Virus record (IMG/VR): IMGVR_UViG_3300037725_000018
Location: 62,001-126,000 of that record
Length of the DNA stretch: 64,000 bases
Reading direction: 5' to 3' (one strand)
Source of the DNA: a virus
Both the position numbers and the translations under genes were made by a program. Below are positions 9,359 to 17,935 of this stretch, in pieces. The notes beneath the pieces are model-generated. The model ran no database searches. It was not told where the DNA came from and was given only the letters and a program-made list of their open reading frames with translations. Each line of letters starts with the position of its first letter. Position 1 is the stretch's first letter.

Positions 9359-9829
9359 TTATTTAATATCTACAAAAACCGTTCCGCTTTCTCTTCGAAC
9401 ATTTGCTTGCGGAAACTGTCTTCGAATAAATGCAAGATACAGTTTTTCCCGTTGCGTAACCGCATCTAGTGGGGTACTATGGTCTTTAGGAATCGGCATG
9501 AATTGAAACCCTTTTATCTCGAAGCCTTCTTTTTTCATGAAATCTAAAGCGTCTAAAGCTATTTTAATCGTAGTTGAAACCACCTTAAACTGCTTTCCTT
9601 CATTTGTGACCCCACCACCTTTTTTCGTCGTAAAATCAACTTCAAGGTATTTTGATATAGGAGATTTGTACACATTAGCTACATACGACCTATTTTCGGT
9701 TTTAAATCTGTATCGGAGGGCGATTTGCGTTCCATCGCGCATTTCCCGAATGTTTTCACTTACTCTTCGAAATTTATAGTAATCGGTCGTGTCTCCTATC
9801 TCTCTAAGCAAATCGTTGAATCTAATCAT
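9359..9829 (-). CDS. MIRFNDLL-family protein, copy 2
   Basis: 156 residues. It starts MIRFNDLLREIGDTTDYYKF and shares with copy 3 the GDT start, a YRFKTEN strand, the VTNEGKQFKVVSTTIKIALD segment and a late LYLAFIRRQFPQANVRRESG. The two genes overlap by 4 bases (ATGA), a tandem duplication. The function is unknown. Confidence 0.6.
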   Translation of the reverse strand: MIRFNDLLREIGDTTDYYKFRRVSENIREMRDGTQIALRYRFKTENRSYVANVYKSPISKYLEVDFTTKKGGGVTNEGKQFKVVSTTIKIALDALDFMKKEGFEIKGFQFMPIPKDHSTPLDAVTQREKLYLAFIRRQFPQANVRRESGTVFVDIK

Positions 9830-10329
9830 TGCTGTTCCGGAATTACTGTTACTTCATTTCTTCTAACGTGAACCTCGGCGTTTGGAAATTGATTTTTAAT
9901 AAATTTGATATAAAGTCTGTTTCTTTGGTTTGTATCCACCCCTTCTTTTTCTGTGCCGGAAAACTTATAGCCTTTGTAAAACCGGGGAAATCTTCCTTCC
10001 CTCGCCATTTCTTCATGAAAATCTTTCACGATTGAAACGACCGTTCCAACGACCTTGAAAATGTTCCCTTCATTTGTAACGGCACTAAATGGAGTTCTGT
10101 TATCTGGAACTTGATCCCAACCAATTTCAAACATTACGCCAACCCGGTTATTCCACTTACTTTTTGAAAGCTCTACGGTATAGTCAAAATTTTCTGTTTC
10201 AAATTCGTAGATATAAAGTATGTGTGCTTCTTTTCTACCTGTAAGTTTGAACACGTCTTCTACATTTCGATATCGGTAGTGTCCACTTGTATCACCGATT
10301 TCTCTAAGCAAATCGCTAAACTTAATCAT
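9826..10329 (-). CDS. MIRFNDLL-family protein, copy 3
   Basis: 167 residues, starting MIKFSDLLREIGDTSGHYRY. Its C-terminal LYIKFIKNQFPNAEVHVRRN aligns with copy 2. It begins on the last base of the spike gene stop codon. Direct linkage to the spike gene suggests a baseplate or hub accessory role, which is inference. Confidence 0.6.
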   Translation of the reverse strand: MIKFSDLLREIGDTSGHYRYRNVEDVFKLTGRKEAHILYIYEFETENFDYTVELSKSKWNNRVGVMFEIGWDQVPDNRTPFSAVTNEGNIFKVVGTVVSIVKDFHEEMAREGRFPRFYKGYKFSGTEKEGVDTNQRNRLYIKFIKNQFPNAEVHVRRNEVTVIPEQQ

Positions 10330-11639
10330 TATTTCGTGAAGTTTCTTTCGCTAAGTGCCTGTTGTAACCGTTGCTGGATTTGTGCGTATTGGCTAGAGTT
10401 GATTGGTGGACCAGACGGGCCAACCGGAGTCGGGTGCGTTTCTTGTTGCAAGGCGTTTAGAAGGTCTGTTAAAATATCAACAAGCGTTTGCCCTAATACA
10501 ATCGGCTCGGATTGGTCTTCTTCTCCAAAGTACATTTCCGGGACCTCCCAAACAATCTTATCGCTTATGCTATTGAAAACGTCTCCCCCCACTTCTTTTT
10601 CAACAGAGCCTTCGATAGAAGCGGTTAGATTGCCCTCTATAGACCGTTCGACGTTTCCCTCTGTAAGATGTGTGCGGTTGCCCAAAACGTTTGACACAAC
10701 GTTTTTCTCAACGTCGAACGTAAAGTTAGACCGGGTTGTAAGGTTTATATCCCCGGACGCAAACTGCATGATTCGACCGCCGTTTTTGGCGTCCATCACA
10801 ATCCGGTCGGAAACGGTAATTACCTGTTTTCCGGAAAACTCGTTTGGTGGGTTCTCGATGCTTGAAAAGTGAACGTCAGAGTCTTCTGTAGACGGGGTAA
10901 GCTCAAATGTCTTATCTTCCCCCATTGTAATCGAAGCGGGGTCTTTGTTTATATCTTCACGAATTCTTTCTAAATCCTCTAAGTCCGAAGCCTCTTCCGG
11001 CTGCCCACACCGGAGCCGAACAACTGGTTTACCTGTCTCTGTGTTCGAGCCAAATCGGAGGCTGTTTGAAAATCGGCCTTCAAAAATAACGTCTCCCTCG
11101 TCGTGAACAAGAGGTTTAAAATTATTAGTCGCTTCGAAAGTTTCCCCCAACACAACATCGGAGTTTGACCCTTGGCTGTTTCCAAGCCCGGTGGACGCCT
11201 CTTGGTAGTTTTGGTTTTGACCAGAAGATCCCTTTTGAAGATCCGGGTCAATGCTAACAAACGGAAGCTCGTTGTGGTTTTGATTTAACCTGTAGTTTAC
11301 AACCCCAAGGTAGTAGTAGTTTCCCACAAACCGACCAACCAAAACCATTTCGTGACGAAGCGGATACTTTTGAACGTTCCCATTAAACGGCTTCGCATAG
11401 AAAAGCTGGTCTTCTGGTTTGTTGGTTTGGCTTTCGACAAACCGAAACTTCACCTTCCCAATATCTTCAAACCCTTGAAAGTCTTCGTGATCTTCGCTTC
11501 GAATCACGTCTACAACTTCTCCCGTTTCAAGCTCGAAAAACTCTTGTGCGGTGTTGTCCTGTGCAAGCTGCTGTTCAGTTCGAAGACCGGGGCTTCCAGT
11601 TGCTTGGTACCGTTTTTGCCTTGTCTTCTTGTATGCCAT
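10329..11639 (-). CDS. Baseplate hub/central spike protein with OB-fold (gp5/gpV type)
   Basis: 436 residues. Residues ~35-130 form an OB-like domain (TGEVVDVIRSEDHEDFQGFE, then a VLVGRFVGNYYYLGVVNYR strand pair). A central acidic linker leads to a repetitive region (about 300-370) with EGN/VERSIEGN-type short repeats, expected for an intertwined beta-helix spike. The tail PIVLGQTLVDILTDLLNALQ with HPTPVGPSGPPINSSQY is common to spike proteins of large myoviruses. No lysozyme domain is present, unlike T4 gp5. Confidence 0.75.
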   Translation of the reverse strand: MAYKKTRQKRYQATGSPGLRTEQQLAQDNTAQEFFELETGEVVDVIRSEDHEDFQGFEDIGKVKFRFVESQTNKPEDQLFYAKPFNGNVQKYPLRHEMVLVGRFVGNYYYLGVVNYRLNQNHNELPFVSIDPDLQKGSSGQNQNYQEASTGLGNSQGSNSDVVLGETFEATNNFKPLVHDEGDVIFEGRFSNSLRFGSNTETGKPVVRLRCGQPEEASDLEDLERIREDINKDPASITMGEDKTFELTPSTEDSDVHFSSIENPPNEFSGKQVITVSDRIVMDAKNGGRIMQFASGDINLTTRSNFTFDVEKNVVSNVLGNRTHLTEGNVERSIEGNLTASIEGSVEKEVGGDVFNSISDKIVWEVPEMYFGEEDQSEPIVLGQTLVDILTDLLNALQQETHPTPVGPSGPPINSSQYAQIQQRLQQALSERNFTK

Positions 11640-11641
11640 TA

Positions 11642-12142
11642 CTAGTTGCTTTCTTTCCTGTTTTGTTTAACCTGTTCTTTCGCGCTTTCTGCCTTTTGCT
11701 CTAACGCTTTAATTTCTTGATCGATCTTTGAAGAATCTTCACTTGCAGTTGAAGGTTTAGTGTCGTTTTTTGATTTTTTGTCTTCTCGGATCTCTTTTGC
11801 AAGGTCTTGAAGCTGCTTCTTTTCTTCGTCGGAAATCTTTCCACCACCGCCCATCGAGTCGAGTTCTTCCGCATTTCTCATTCCGGATGTTACAAGCCTC
11901 TGGACGATTGTTGCAACCTTCACAAGCTTCTCGTCGTTTTGAACGTCAATTTCAAGATACTCTTTTACAAGCGGAACCAAAATTGTAGCGTCGTTTACGC
12001 TGTCAATCATGTCGGAAAGCTCGTCAATGAGTTCCTCGATTTTTTCGGCTTTCCGGGTAGAGTTTTTATCGATTCGCTCTAAAAGGTCGGCAAAGCTTTG
12101 ATTTCCGTATATGTCTATACTATCTAAGTCAATCATTGGCAA
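11642..12142 (-). CDS. Coiled-coil acidic protein of unknown function
   Basis: 166 residues with long charged heptad-like helices and an MGGGGKIS linker near residue 100. It ends 3 bases before the spike gene and so is in the same operon. An AAATATATAG box lies about 40 bases upstream of the start. Confidence 0.55.
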   Translation of the reverse strand: MPMIDLDSIDIYGNQSFADLLERIDKNSTRKAEKIEELIDELSDMIDSVNDATILVPLVKEYLEIDVQNDEKLVKVATIVQRLVTSGMRNAEELDSMGGGGKISDEEKKQLQDLAKEIREDKKSKNDTKPSTASEDSSKIDQEIKALEQKAESAKEQVKQNRKESN

Positions 12143-12197
12143 TTTTTGTTTGATGCATTTTATTACTGTCTATGCATAAATATATAGCCAAAAAGAA

Positions 12198-12227
12198 AAG
12201 GCCCACCGGAAAAACCGATGAGCCTTC
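12198..12227 (-). terminator. Intrinsic terminator
   Basis: On the minus strand a 12-bp stem (AAGGCTCATCGG with CCGGTGGGCCTT, two G-T pairs) closes a T5 loop and is followed by TTCTTTTT. It sits directly after the stop of the 12229-12429 gene, separating the sigma-factor unit from the late structural operon. Confidence 0.8.
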
Positions 12228-12228
12228 T

Positions 12229-12429
12229 TCACTTGTTTCGCAAATCAATCGTTTTGCATTTATCCTTGTTAAACTTTACAGAAGAAGATGCAAGATACTT
12301 AGCGTCACCGTCTTCAAGTATAAGCTTAACAGGGACGTTGTTTCTAATGCAACTGTTTATTTTTCTAGAAACTTGGGGGTATTCTTTTGACAGTCTTTTA
12401 GAAAGTTGTGACTCTGGCGCTTGCGGCAT
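12229..12429 (-). CDS. Small basic protein of unknown function
   Basis: 66 residues, Lys/Ser-rich, with no recognised motif. It lies 1 base after the sigma-factor gene and directly before a terminator, so it is the last gene of that unit. Confidence 0.5.
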   Translation of the reverse strand: MPQAPESQLSKRLSKEYPQVSRKINSCIRNNVPVKLILEDGDAKYLASSSVKFNKDKCKTIDLRNK

Positions 12430-12430
12430 G

Positions 12431-13204
12431 TTAGAAAAATTCGTTTTCTTCTTCTCCTTCAGGCGTAATGGTTCCCTCTTCTTTAAATCGCTCGATGCAC
12501 TCGAAGTAGTGGTCTTTGAATTTCTTAACGACCTTTGTAATGTACTGTGCCTTTTCTACTCCGGAATACTCCCGGATCATAAGATAGAGGTTTCTCTTTT
12601 TAAACGTGTCAATGTTGTCTCTCTTTTTGAAGATATCAATAAGAGCGTTTGCAATTCGAATGTCCCGGTCTTTGTTGAATTCTTTGTAAATCCGTTTTTC
12701 CCAATGATCGATGAAGAGGTCCATGAACTCTTCAAGTTCTTCGCTCATTTCATTGTCCGGATCAATCGGAATTTGAAAGTCGTAATCCTCCTGATCGATG
12801 GACTGTTCTTTCTTTTGCTTTTTGTAGTTCTTCTTATTTAGGCTAATTCCTTTCGTGTAAGCGATGAACGAGTAGTACGAAAACGCCTTCCCTTTATCTT
12901 CATCGTAATTTGAAAGCTTTGAAACAAGGTGAGAGAGAATGCGCTGCTTGAAATCTTCTTTTGATACTTCATAATAGTCAAAAGAGTTCATGTTCACGAC
13001 GTACTCGACAAGCTTTTTAAACGGCTCTTTGATACGCTCCCGGTAAATGTTTGAACGCTCCCTCTGGTCGTCTGTAGCATTGTACTCTAAGATTGCATCA
13101 TCTACGTCTTCGGTGAAGTAGTAATCATCGTTTTCTTGGTTTTCATTTTCTTGAACTTGATCCGAAGATACAGTTCGAGTCTCTTTAACTTTCTTTGTTG
13201 ACAT
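12431..13204 (-). CDS. Late-transcription sigma factor, gp55-like
   Basis: 257 residues against 185 in T4 gp55. After an acidic N-terminus, FTEDVDDAILEYNATDDQRE and then RIKEPFKKLVEYVVNM and KLSNYDEDKGKAFSYYSFIA match the gp55-like sigma of T4-type and jumbo phages; GKAFSYY is the region-2 core. Such factors direct host RNA polymerase to short late promoters. It lies just upstream of the structural genes. A candidate box (TATATATAG on the plus strand) precedes several genes here. Confidence 0.8.
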   Translation of the reverse strand: MSTKKVKETRTVSSDQVQENENQENDDYYFTEDVDDAILEYNATDDQRERSNIYRERIKEPFKKLVEYVVNMNSFDYYEVSKEDFKQRILSHLVSKLSNYDEDKGKAFSYYSFIAYTKGISLNKKNYKKQKKEQSIDQEDYDFQIPIDPDNEMSEELEEFMDLFIDHWEKRIYKEFNKDRDIRIANALIDIFKKRDNIDTFKKRNLYLMIREYSGVEKAQYITKVVKKFKDHYFECIERFKEEGTITPEGEEENEFF

Positions 13205-13275
13205 ATGGTATCTGTAAAATTTAAATGTTCATTCGTCCGTTCAAACCGGAGAAAGCAAGATTTGTTCCAAAACCT

Positions 13276-13569
13276 TTACTCTAAGTCAAGATCAATTTCT
13301 TCTTCATCATAAAATCCCATTCGATAAAGATCATACATGAGGCGCTTTAGACTTTTAAAAAAGAATCCAACCTCGTCGTCAGATTCAAAAGCTCCAATCC
13401 GGTCAAGACGTTCAAGTTGAGACTTGTTTTCTTCGATCCGGGTTGCAATCTGCTCGTACCATTCCTCGTAGAAAACAACCTTTTGGTTTAGGTTCCATGT
13501 GGCATATCCCAAAATCAGAGATATCCCGAAAAAAAGACCCGCAAGTATCGAAACAAATGTGTAAGACAT
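13276..13569 (-). CDS. Single-pass membrane protein
   Basis: 97 residues: a transmembrane helix at about 5-27 (FVSILAGLFFGISLILGYAT), then a coiled coil and an acidic C-terminus. It could act in lysis or envelope association; no specific family is recognised. Confidence 0.55.
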   Translation of the reverse strand: MSYTFVSILAGLFFGISLILGYATWNLNQKVVFYEEWYEQIATRIEENKSQLERLDRIGAFESDDEVGFFFKSLKRLMYDLYRMGFYDEEEIDLDLE

Positions 13570-13587
13570 GTTTTGAAAACTTAAAAC

Positions 13588-14241
13588 TTATTCATACATC
13601 GATCCGAAAACTTCATCAAAGTCCTTGCTTGCCTCGTCTTTCTTTGGATTTTCGTTTTCAGAAGAACTCTTTCTTCCATCCCCGTCATATACCTTATCGA
13701 TACCTTCGGTGCCCCCGGAAAGCTTCTTTCGAAGCATCTTATCAATCATGTGAAAGTATTTATCAAGCTGGTCTTTAGACGCCCCGGACATTTTTTTCTT
13801 GATAAAGACGTAATACTTGTCTCCGGGGTCAAGATCCCACTTGTTTGCAAGCTCTTCTGTCCGTTCTTCTCTAAGAGTTTCGATTGGTGGGTTTTGGTTT
13901 TTCCGGCTCTCCCTCTCAACGTCGTAATTCTCGTCACCTTCAAGAGCCTCGTCTTTTGTTTCTGAGGCAGTTTCTTCTTCGGAAGTGGCTTCGGTCGGGT
14001 CTTGATTTGAATCAGTTTCAAAACGGCTTTCAAGCCTTTCAAGATGCTCTTGGAAGTCTACCTCTTTTTCAATGGATTGTGCTTTATCAGTGACCCGCCG
14101 GATCACGTCCAAAGCATCTTCGGTGTTTAAATCAGAGAGGCTTTGGTTAACACGTGAATCGATTAGATCAGAAACTTCGTCAATCTTGTTTTCGATCCTT
14201 TGTTTTGAAGCTCGAATATATTTTTCGTTTGATGTTGTCAT
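13588..14241 (-). CDS. Acidic, helical protein of unknown function
   Basis: 217 residues with an N-terminal coiled coil, an acidic low-complexity middle (about 75-105) and a helical C-terminal domain. Its isoelectric bias matches many proteins here. No motif is recognised. Confidence 0.55.
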   Translation of the reverse strand: MTTSNEKYIRASKQRIENKIDEVSDLIDSRVNQSLSDLNTEDALDVIRRVTDKAQSIEKEVDFQEHLERLESRFETDSNQDPTEATSEEETASETKDEALEGDENYDVERESRKNQNPPIETLREERTEELANKWDLDPGDKYYVFIKKKMSGASKDQLDKYFHMIDKMLRKKLSGGTEGIDKVYDGDGRKSSSENENPKKDEASKDFDEVFGSMYE

Positions 14242-14265
14242 AACTCTTTTCTATCTTATGTATTC

Positions 14266-14523
14266 TTACTGCTCTTTAACTAACCGTTCTTTCTTTTGTT
14301 TCGAGTAACCTTTAATTTCATGCTCTCTTTTCAAAGCGGTGCTTCGAGTATGTCCATCTTCGGTGTACACAACTTTTGCCGGAAGCCTGCTTCGGACATA
14401 TTTACTTCCGGTTCCGTTTCGATGCTTTTCAATTCTCTTTTCAACGTCTTTGGTGATTCCACAATACAGAGAATCGTCTCGACACCGAAGAAGATAAACT
14501 TTCCACTCCTTTTTGTCTTTCAT
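14266..14523 (-). CDS. GIY-YIG nuclease domain protein (YhbQ-like)
   Basis: 85 residues. WKVYLLRCRDDSLYCGIT supplies the GIY-YIG half-motifs as VYLL and YCG. It is followed by VEKRIEKHRNGTGSKYVRSR with the conserved Arg, and ALKREHEIKGYSKQKKERL with the catalytic Glu region. Length and order fit the stand-alone YhbQ/UPF0213 family. It lies next to a DNA methyltransferase; a DNA-processing or repair role is inferred. Confidence 0.8.
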   Translation of the reverse strand: MKDKKEWKVYLLRCRDDSLYCGITKDVEKRIEKHRNGTGSKYVRSRLPAKVVYTEDGHTRSTALKREHEIKGYSKQKKERLVKEQ

Positions 14524-14584
14524 GTATAAATACGTAATTTAATTTTGAAAAGACTCAATCCCCGGCAGGTTCACAAAAACTTCA

Positions 14585-16084
14585 TTACCAAAAGCTATGA
14601 TCGTTTACTTTTGTCTGTTCTTCTGTGATTTTGTTTGACGGGTCTTCATATAGGTCTCTTTTCACTTCCGGAAGGTTTGCCTTCACGTATTCGTTTCTCT
14701 TTTTTGAAATTTCTGCGCTTTCTTCGTCTTTTTCAATGAGAGTGCATGAAACGCCTTCAAGTTGAGCGGCAATACCTGTTGTTCCACTTCCGGCAAAGGG
14801 ATCTAAAACGTGACCGTCTTTTGGCGTTATAAGCCGCACAAGGTATCCCATAAGCTCGATTGGCTTGACCGTGGGATGTGTGTTTTTTTCAACTCCCAAG
14901 TGCCTGTCTTTATCGCCGTTGGCTTTCGGGCAATAGAAAAATCGTGAAGCGCCTCCAGAATCTCCGTGCTGGTTTTGGGGACTGGAAACACCTTCGATAA
15001 ACTCTGTGGAGGGGTCAGATTCGTAACCGGAAACTGCCTCTTTCATCGCTCCTGACTTGGTTTCTCCACTTTGATCATCAAGCATCACCGAAGCCCTTTC
15101 ATCGAGAAAAAGGTTTGCTGGATAACGCCCTTTATTTTCTACTGTGTGGAAAAATCGTGAAGCGCCTCCAGAATCTCCCCGATTTGATGGAGAATTTGGT
15201 TTGTTGTCTGGAACAAATCCTTCCACTTCATAACTTTTTTCATCTGAGTAGTCGTAGGTTTTGCCACCTTCATCAATCCCGCTTTGATCGTCAAGAATCA
15301 CCGACGCTCTATCATCGAGAATCAGATTTGCGGGGTAACGTCCGTCGTTTGACATGTTCCATTCTTTTCCTTCCATAGTGCCTTCGCCTCGCCCTTGATT
15401 TCCCATAAACTTCCCTTCACTAAATCCAGATCCGGTCGTGACGGAAATAGAATCTTGAGTTGTGATTCTACAACCGTCAATATTGATTGCACCTGTGCCG
15501 TGTTTTAGGACGGTTTCAACGACCGTTCCACTTAGAGGCTTCCGGGCAAGAACAATAGGCTCGTGAGCGGGTTTTAACGCAGTCCCCCAACCTTTCCATT
15601 TCTTTGCCTCTTCGGTGGCGGGGGCGGTGATGTCAACTTCTGTTTGCTCAACAGGCTCTCGGCTGATAGCCATATCCCCTTTTTTACCGTTACGTGAGAG
15701 ATCACGGCTAACAGTTTTTTGTCCGACCACCTCGCGCTCGACGCCTGCTGCCTTGTCGAGCGCCTTTGAAACGTCGTGGTTTTTTGGAAATCCTCCACCA
15801 TATATCCACATAAGCGTGTCTCGAATTTCAAATCCGGCGTCTTCAATTGCAACCATCATTCGGTGGTGGGTCCGTGTCCCTCCAAATGCCAAAAGATGTG
15901 CCCCCGGTTTAAGAACGCGGTACACTTCTTCCCAAAATTCTTGGTTGAAGGCAATCCCGGACTCGTCCCACCGCTTGCCCATAAATCCAAGCTCGTAAGG
16001 AGGGTCTGTCACACACGAGTCGAATGTGTTTTCATCTTGATTTTGAAGTTTGTTTAAAGAGTCTCCGCTAATAACATTTACCAT
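14585..16084 (-). CDS. DNA methyltransferase, beta-class N4/N6 type
   Basis: 499 residues. Motif IV DPPY is at 27-30. The C-terminus has HPTVKPIELMGYLVRLI followed by DPFAGSGTTGIAA (motif I), the order of beta-class amino-methyltransferases. Such phage enzymes modify adenine or cytosine to evade restriction or regulate genes. The target-recognition part is duplicated: GRYPANL..LD.RASV.LDDQSG and GDSGGASRFF each occur twice (about 248-320 and 320-380), while related proteins typically have one such block. Confidence 0.85.
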   Translation of the reverse strand: MVNVISGDSLNKLQNQDENTFDSCVTDPPYELGFMGKRWDESGIAFNQEFWEEVYRVLKPGAHLLAFGGTRTHHRMMVAIEDAGFEIRDTLMWIYGGGFPKNHDVSKALDKAAGVEREVVGQKTVSRDLSRNGKKGDMAISREPVEQTEVDITAPATEEAKKWKGWGTALKPAHEPIVLARKPLSGTVVETVLKHGTGAINIDGCRITTQDSISVTTGSGFSEGKFMGNQGRGEGTMEGKEWNMSNDGRYPANLILDDRASVILDDQSGIDEGGKTYDYSDEKSYEVEGFVPDNKPNSPSNRGDSGGASRFFHTVENKGRYPANLFLDERASVMLDDQSGETKSGAMKEAVSGYESDPSTEFIEGVSSPQNQHGDSGGASRFFYCPKANGDKDRHLGVEKNTHPTVKPIELMGYLVRLITPKDGHVLDPFAGSGTTGIAAQLEGVSCTLIEKDEESAEISKKRNEYVKANLPEVKRDLYEDPSNKITEEQTKVNDHSFW

Positions 16085-16114
16085 AACGTTTTGTTCGATT
16101 TTGCATTTATACTT

Positions 16115-16441
16115 TTATCGGACCCGGATTCCCCCCGTATCTGTGCGGCTATATGTTCTTCGGTTTGGTCGGGTGTTTGAAACTCCGGAGTCTTCTTTTT
16201 CCTCTTCGCCCTTGGAAACGGCCTTGAAAAACGTTCGGACGCGCTCTTTTGTCTCTTTCTCTACGTCTAAAAGCTCGCTGTCTGTCATGTCAACATCTTC
16301 TTGATCTACAACTTCAAGAATTGAAGCCGGGGCCTCGTCGTTGTCAAGATAACTTCCTTTTCTATTAACAACTCCAAACTTCTCTGCCCAGCCAATACTT
16401 ACATAGTTTCCAGACTTGGGGTTTAGGATTTCCTCTTTCAT
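16115..16441 (-). CDS. Small acidic protein of unknown function
   Basis: 108 residues. The N-terminal KSGNYVSIGWAEKFGVVNRK looks like a folded strand unit; the rest is charged and probably disordered, with a basic tail. No function is assigned. Confidence 0.5.
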   Translation of the reverse strand: MKEEILNPKSGNYVSIGWAEKFGVVNRKGSYLDNDEAPASILEVVDQEDVDMTDSELLDVEKETKERVRTFFKAVSKGEEEKEDSGVSNTRPNRRTYSRTDTGGIRVR

Positions 16442-16463
16442 AGGCTTGTAAATTAAATTTTAG

Positions 16464-16943
16464 TTAATTTTTGATTTTTTCAAACGATGAGGGGTAGTCT
16501 AAGTCTTCACACGAGTCTGTTGTCGGTTTTGTTACAACCACATAGTCGTCTTTCATCCATGTTACACAAACAACTCCATCGTGGTTGGGGAAAACATGTT
16601 TTTCGGTAAGAGTTGGGTCGTCAATTTGATTCGGATAGCAGGACACAATGAGGTCTGCAGGCTCTGCCTCTTTTTGAATTTTAGACACTCCACGCTCTTT
16701 GAAGTGTTGAACCCAAACAGATATAGTGTCTCCGGTTATTGGCTCCTTGTTTTCATTAACTTCAATCAGATTAGCATACGCGCCTTCACAGCTTAGGCAG
16801 TTTAAGGCGTTCCACGTCTGTTTTCCATTTGGCTCTTTGAAATATCGTTGATTTACCTGTGGTCCAGTACATGAGACAAGAAACAAAAGAGCCAAAACAC
16901 AAGCTACACGGCCCCAAACTCTTTTACTTTTCACGTTCTTCAT
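16464..16943 (-). CDS. Lipoprotein
   Basis: 159 residues. A basic start (KNVKSKR), a hydrophobic core and the lipobox L22-V23-S24-C25 mark signal peptidase II processing and lipid attachment at Cys25. The mature part has several Cys residues (LNCLSCEG, VSCYPN) that may form disulfides. It overlaps the upstream membrane-protein gene by 20 bases. A superinfection-exclusion or lysis role is possible but not shown. Confidence 0.65.
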   Translation of the reverse strand: MKNVKSKRVWGRVACVLALLFLVSCTGPQVNQRYFKEPNGKQTWNALNCLSCEGAYANLIEVNENKEPITGDTISVWVQHFKERGVSKIQKEAEPADLIVSCYPNQIDDPTLTEKHVFPNHDGVVCVTWMKDDYVVVTKPTTDSCEDLDYPSSFEKIKN

Positions 16944-17184
16944 CAGCTTTCCAGTTCAAAAATCCATAAATCATAATCCCCATTGTGATGAATGAAGATA
17001 CTACAAATCCGTATTGTCCTGCAATATAAGCTATGATCCCCGCACAAAAAATTGATATCCCTTGAAATACAAATCCAAGCTTGTTCTTCCGAGAAAGAAG
17101 CCACATCCCAAAAAGCCCGAACACAAGGGATATCCAGTCTAATCCATAGTATACTTTAAAACTTTCAACAAGCAGTTCAAACAT
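16924..17184 (-). CDS. Small three-helix membrane protein
   Basis: 86 residues with hydrophobic segments at about 17-31, 38-56 and 61-78. LDWISLVFGLFGMWLLSRKN and the ending YGFLNWK resemble small PnuC-like or lipid-A-biosynthesis-like membrane proteins, but the match is too weak to name. Confidence 0.5.
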   Translation of the reverse strand: MFELLVESFKVYYGLDWISLVFGLFGMWLLSRKNKLGFVFQGISIFCAGIIAYIAGQYGFVVSSFITMGIMIYGFLNWKADEEREK

Positions 17185-17210
17185 ATTTGAAGCAGAAACA
17201 CTTTTGGTTG

Positions 17211-17267
17211 TGGACCCGGTAGGACTTGAACCTACGACCTTCGTGTTATGTAACTTTTCATAGGTCC
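17211..17267 (-). pseudogene. Truncated tRNA-like sequence
   Basis: 57 bases. A good T-arm (GTAGG-TTCAAGT-CCTAC) and acceptor strands GGACCT/GGGTCC are present, but only ~25 bases lie between them, so the D-arm and most of the anticodon arm are missing. It abuts the inverted HNH endonuclease gene and may be damage from its insertion. Confidence 0.55.
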
Positions 17268-17297
17268 AATGATATATATTAAAAAAGGGATAACATA

Positions 17298-17828
17298 ATG
17301 AAAAATAGAAACAATTATGAAGTTCAAAAAAAACGTGCGAAGTACCGTAAAATGATGCTTATTGAAAAAGCGGGTGGCGAGTGTAAAAAGTGTGGATATA
17401 GTAAAAACATAGCAGCACTTGATTTTCACCACACTAAAGATAAGAAATTTAGATTAGACTCCAGACACCTTTCTAATTCATCTTGGGATAGAATTTTAAG
17501 AGAGTTTGAAAAGTGTATTTTACTATGTGCAAACTGCCATAGAGAACACCACAACCCGAATTTTACAAAAGATAAAGTAAAATTGGAGTTAGACGAAACC
17601 TACAATCCAAAAAAGTCCACTGAAAATAGATGTTCCGAATGTGGCACTATAATATCATCTAAAGCTAAAATGTGTGTTCCATGTTTTCGTAAAAGTCGTG
17701 AAAAAATCAAATGGCCGGAAACATCTTGGTTAGAAGAAAAAGCTTTAGAATATTCTTTTTCTGCTTTATCAAGACGTTTGGGGGTTTCCGGTAACGCAAT
17801 TCGTAAACGAATTAAAAATCATAAATAA
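17298..17828 (+). CDS. HNH homing-type endonuclease (inverted insertion)
   Basis: 176 residues and the only convincing plus-strand protein gene in the window. ALDFHHTKDKKF and CILLCANCHREHHNP form the HNH core with zinc cysteines (CKKCGY). The C-terminal KALEYSFSALSRRLGVSGNA is a helix-turn-helix. It is more A/T-rich than its neighbours, opposite in strand, and wedged between a damaged tRNA and a tRNA-Met: signs of a mobile free-standing endonuclease. Confidence 0.8.
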   Translation: MKNRNNYEVQKKRAKYRKMMLIEKAGGECKKCGYSKNIAALDFHHTKDKKFRLDSRHLSNSSWDRILREFEKCILLCANCHREHHNPNFTKDKVKLELDETYNPKKSTENRCSECGTIISSKAKMCVPCFRKSREKIKWPETSWLEEKALEYSFSALSRRLGVSGNAIRKRIKNHK

Positions 17829-17837
17829 TCTTCGTCG

Positions 17838-17909
17838 TTGGCCCGATGGGATTCGAACCCATAACCAGTCGCTTATGAGGCGAACGCTCAACCATTGAGC
17901 TACGGGCCA
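17838..17909 (-). tRNA. tRNA with CAT anticodon (elongator Met or Ile2)
   Basis: 72 bases; acceptor TGGCCCG/CGGGCCA, D-arm GCTC/GAGC, anticodon loop CTCATAA, T-loop TTCGAAT. CCA is not encoded. It lacks the three G-C anticodon-stem pairs of an initiator. Met versus lysidine-modified Ile cannot be decided here. Confidence 0.85.
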
Positions 17910-17935
17910 AAATGTATATGCTACGGGTCCTTTCG

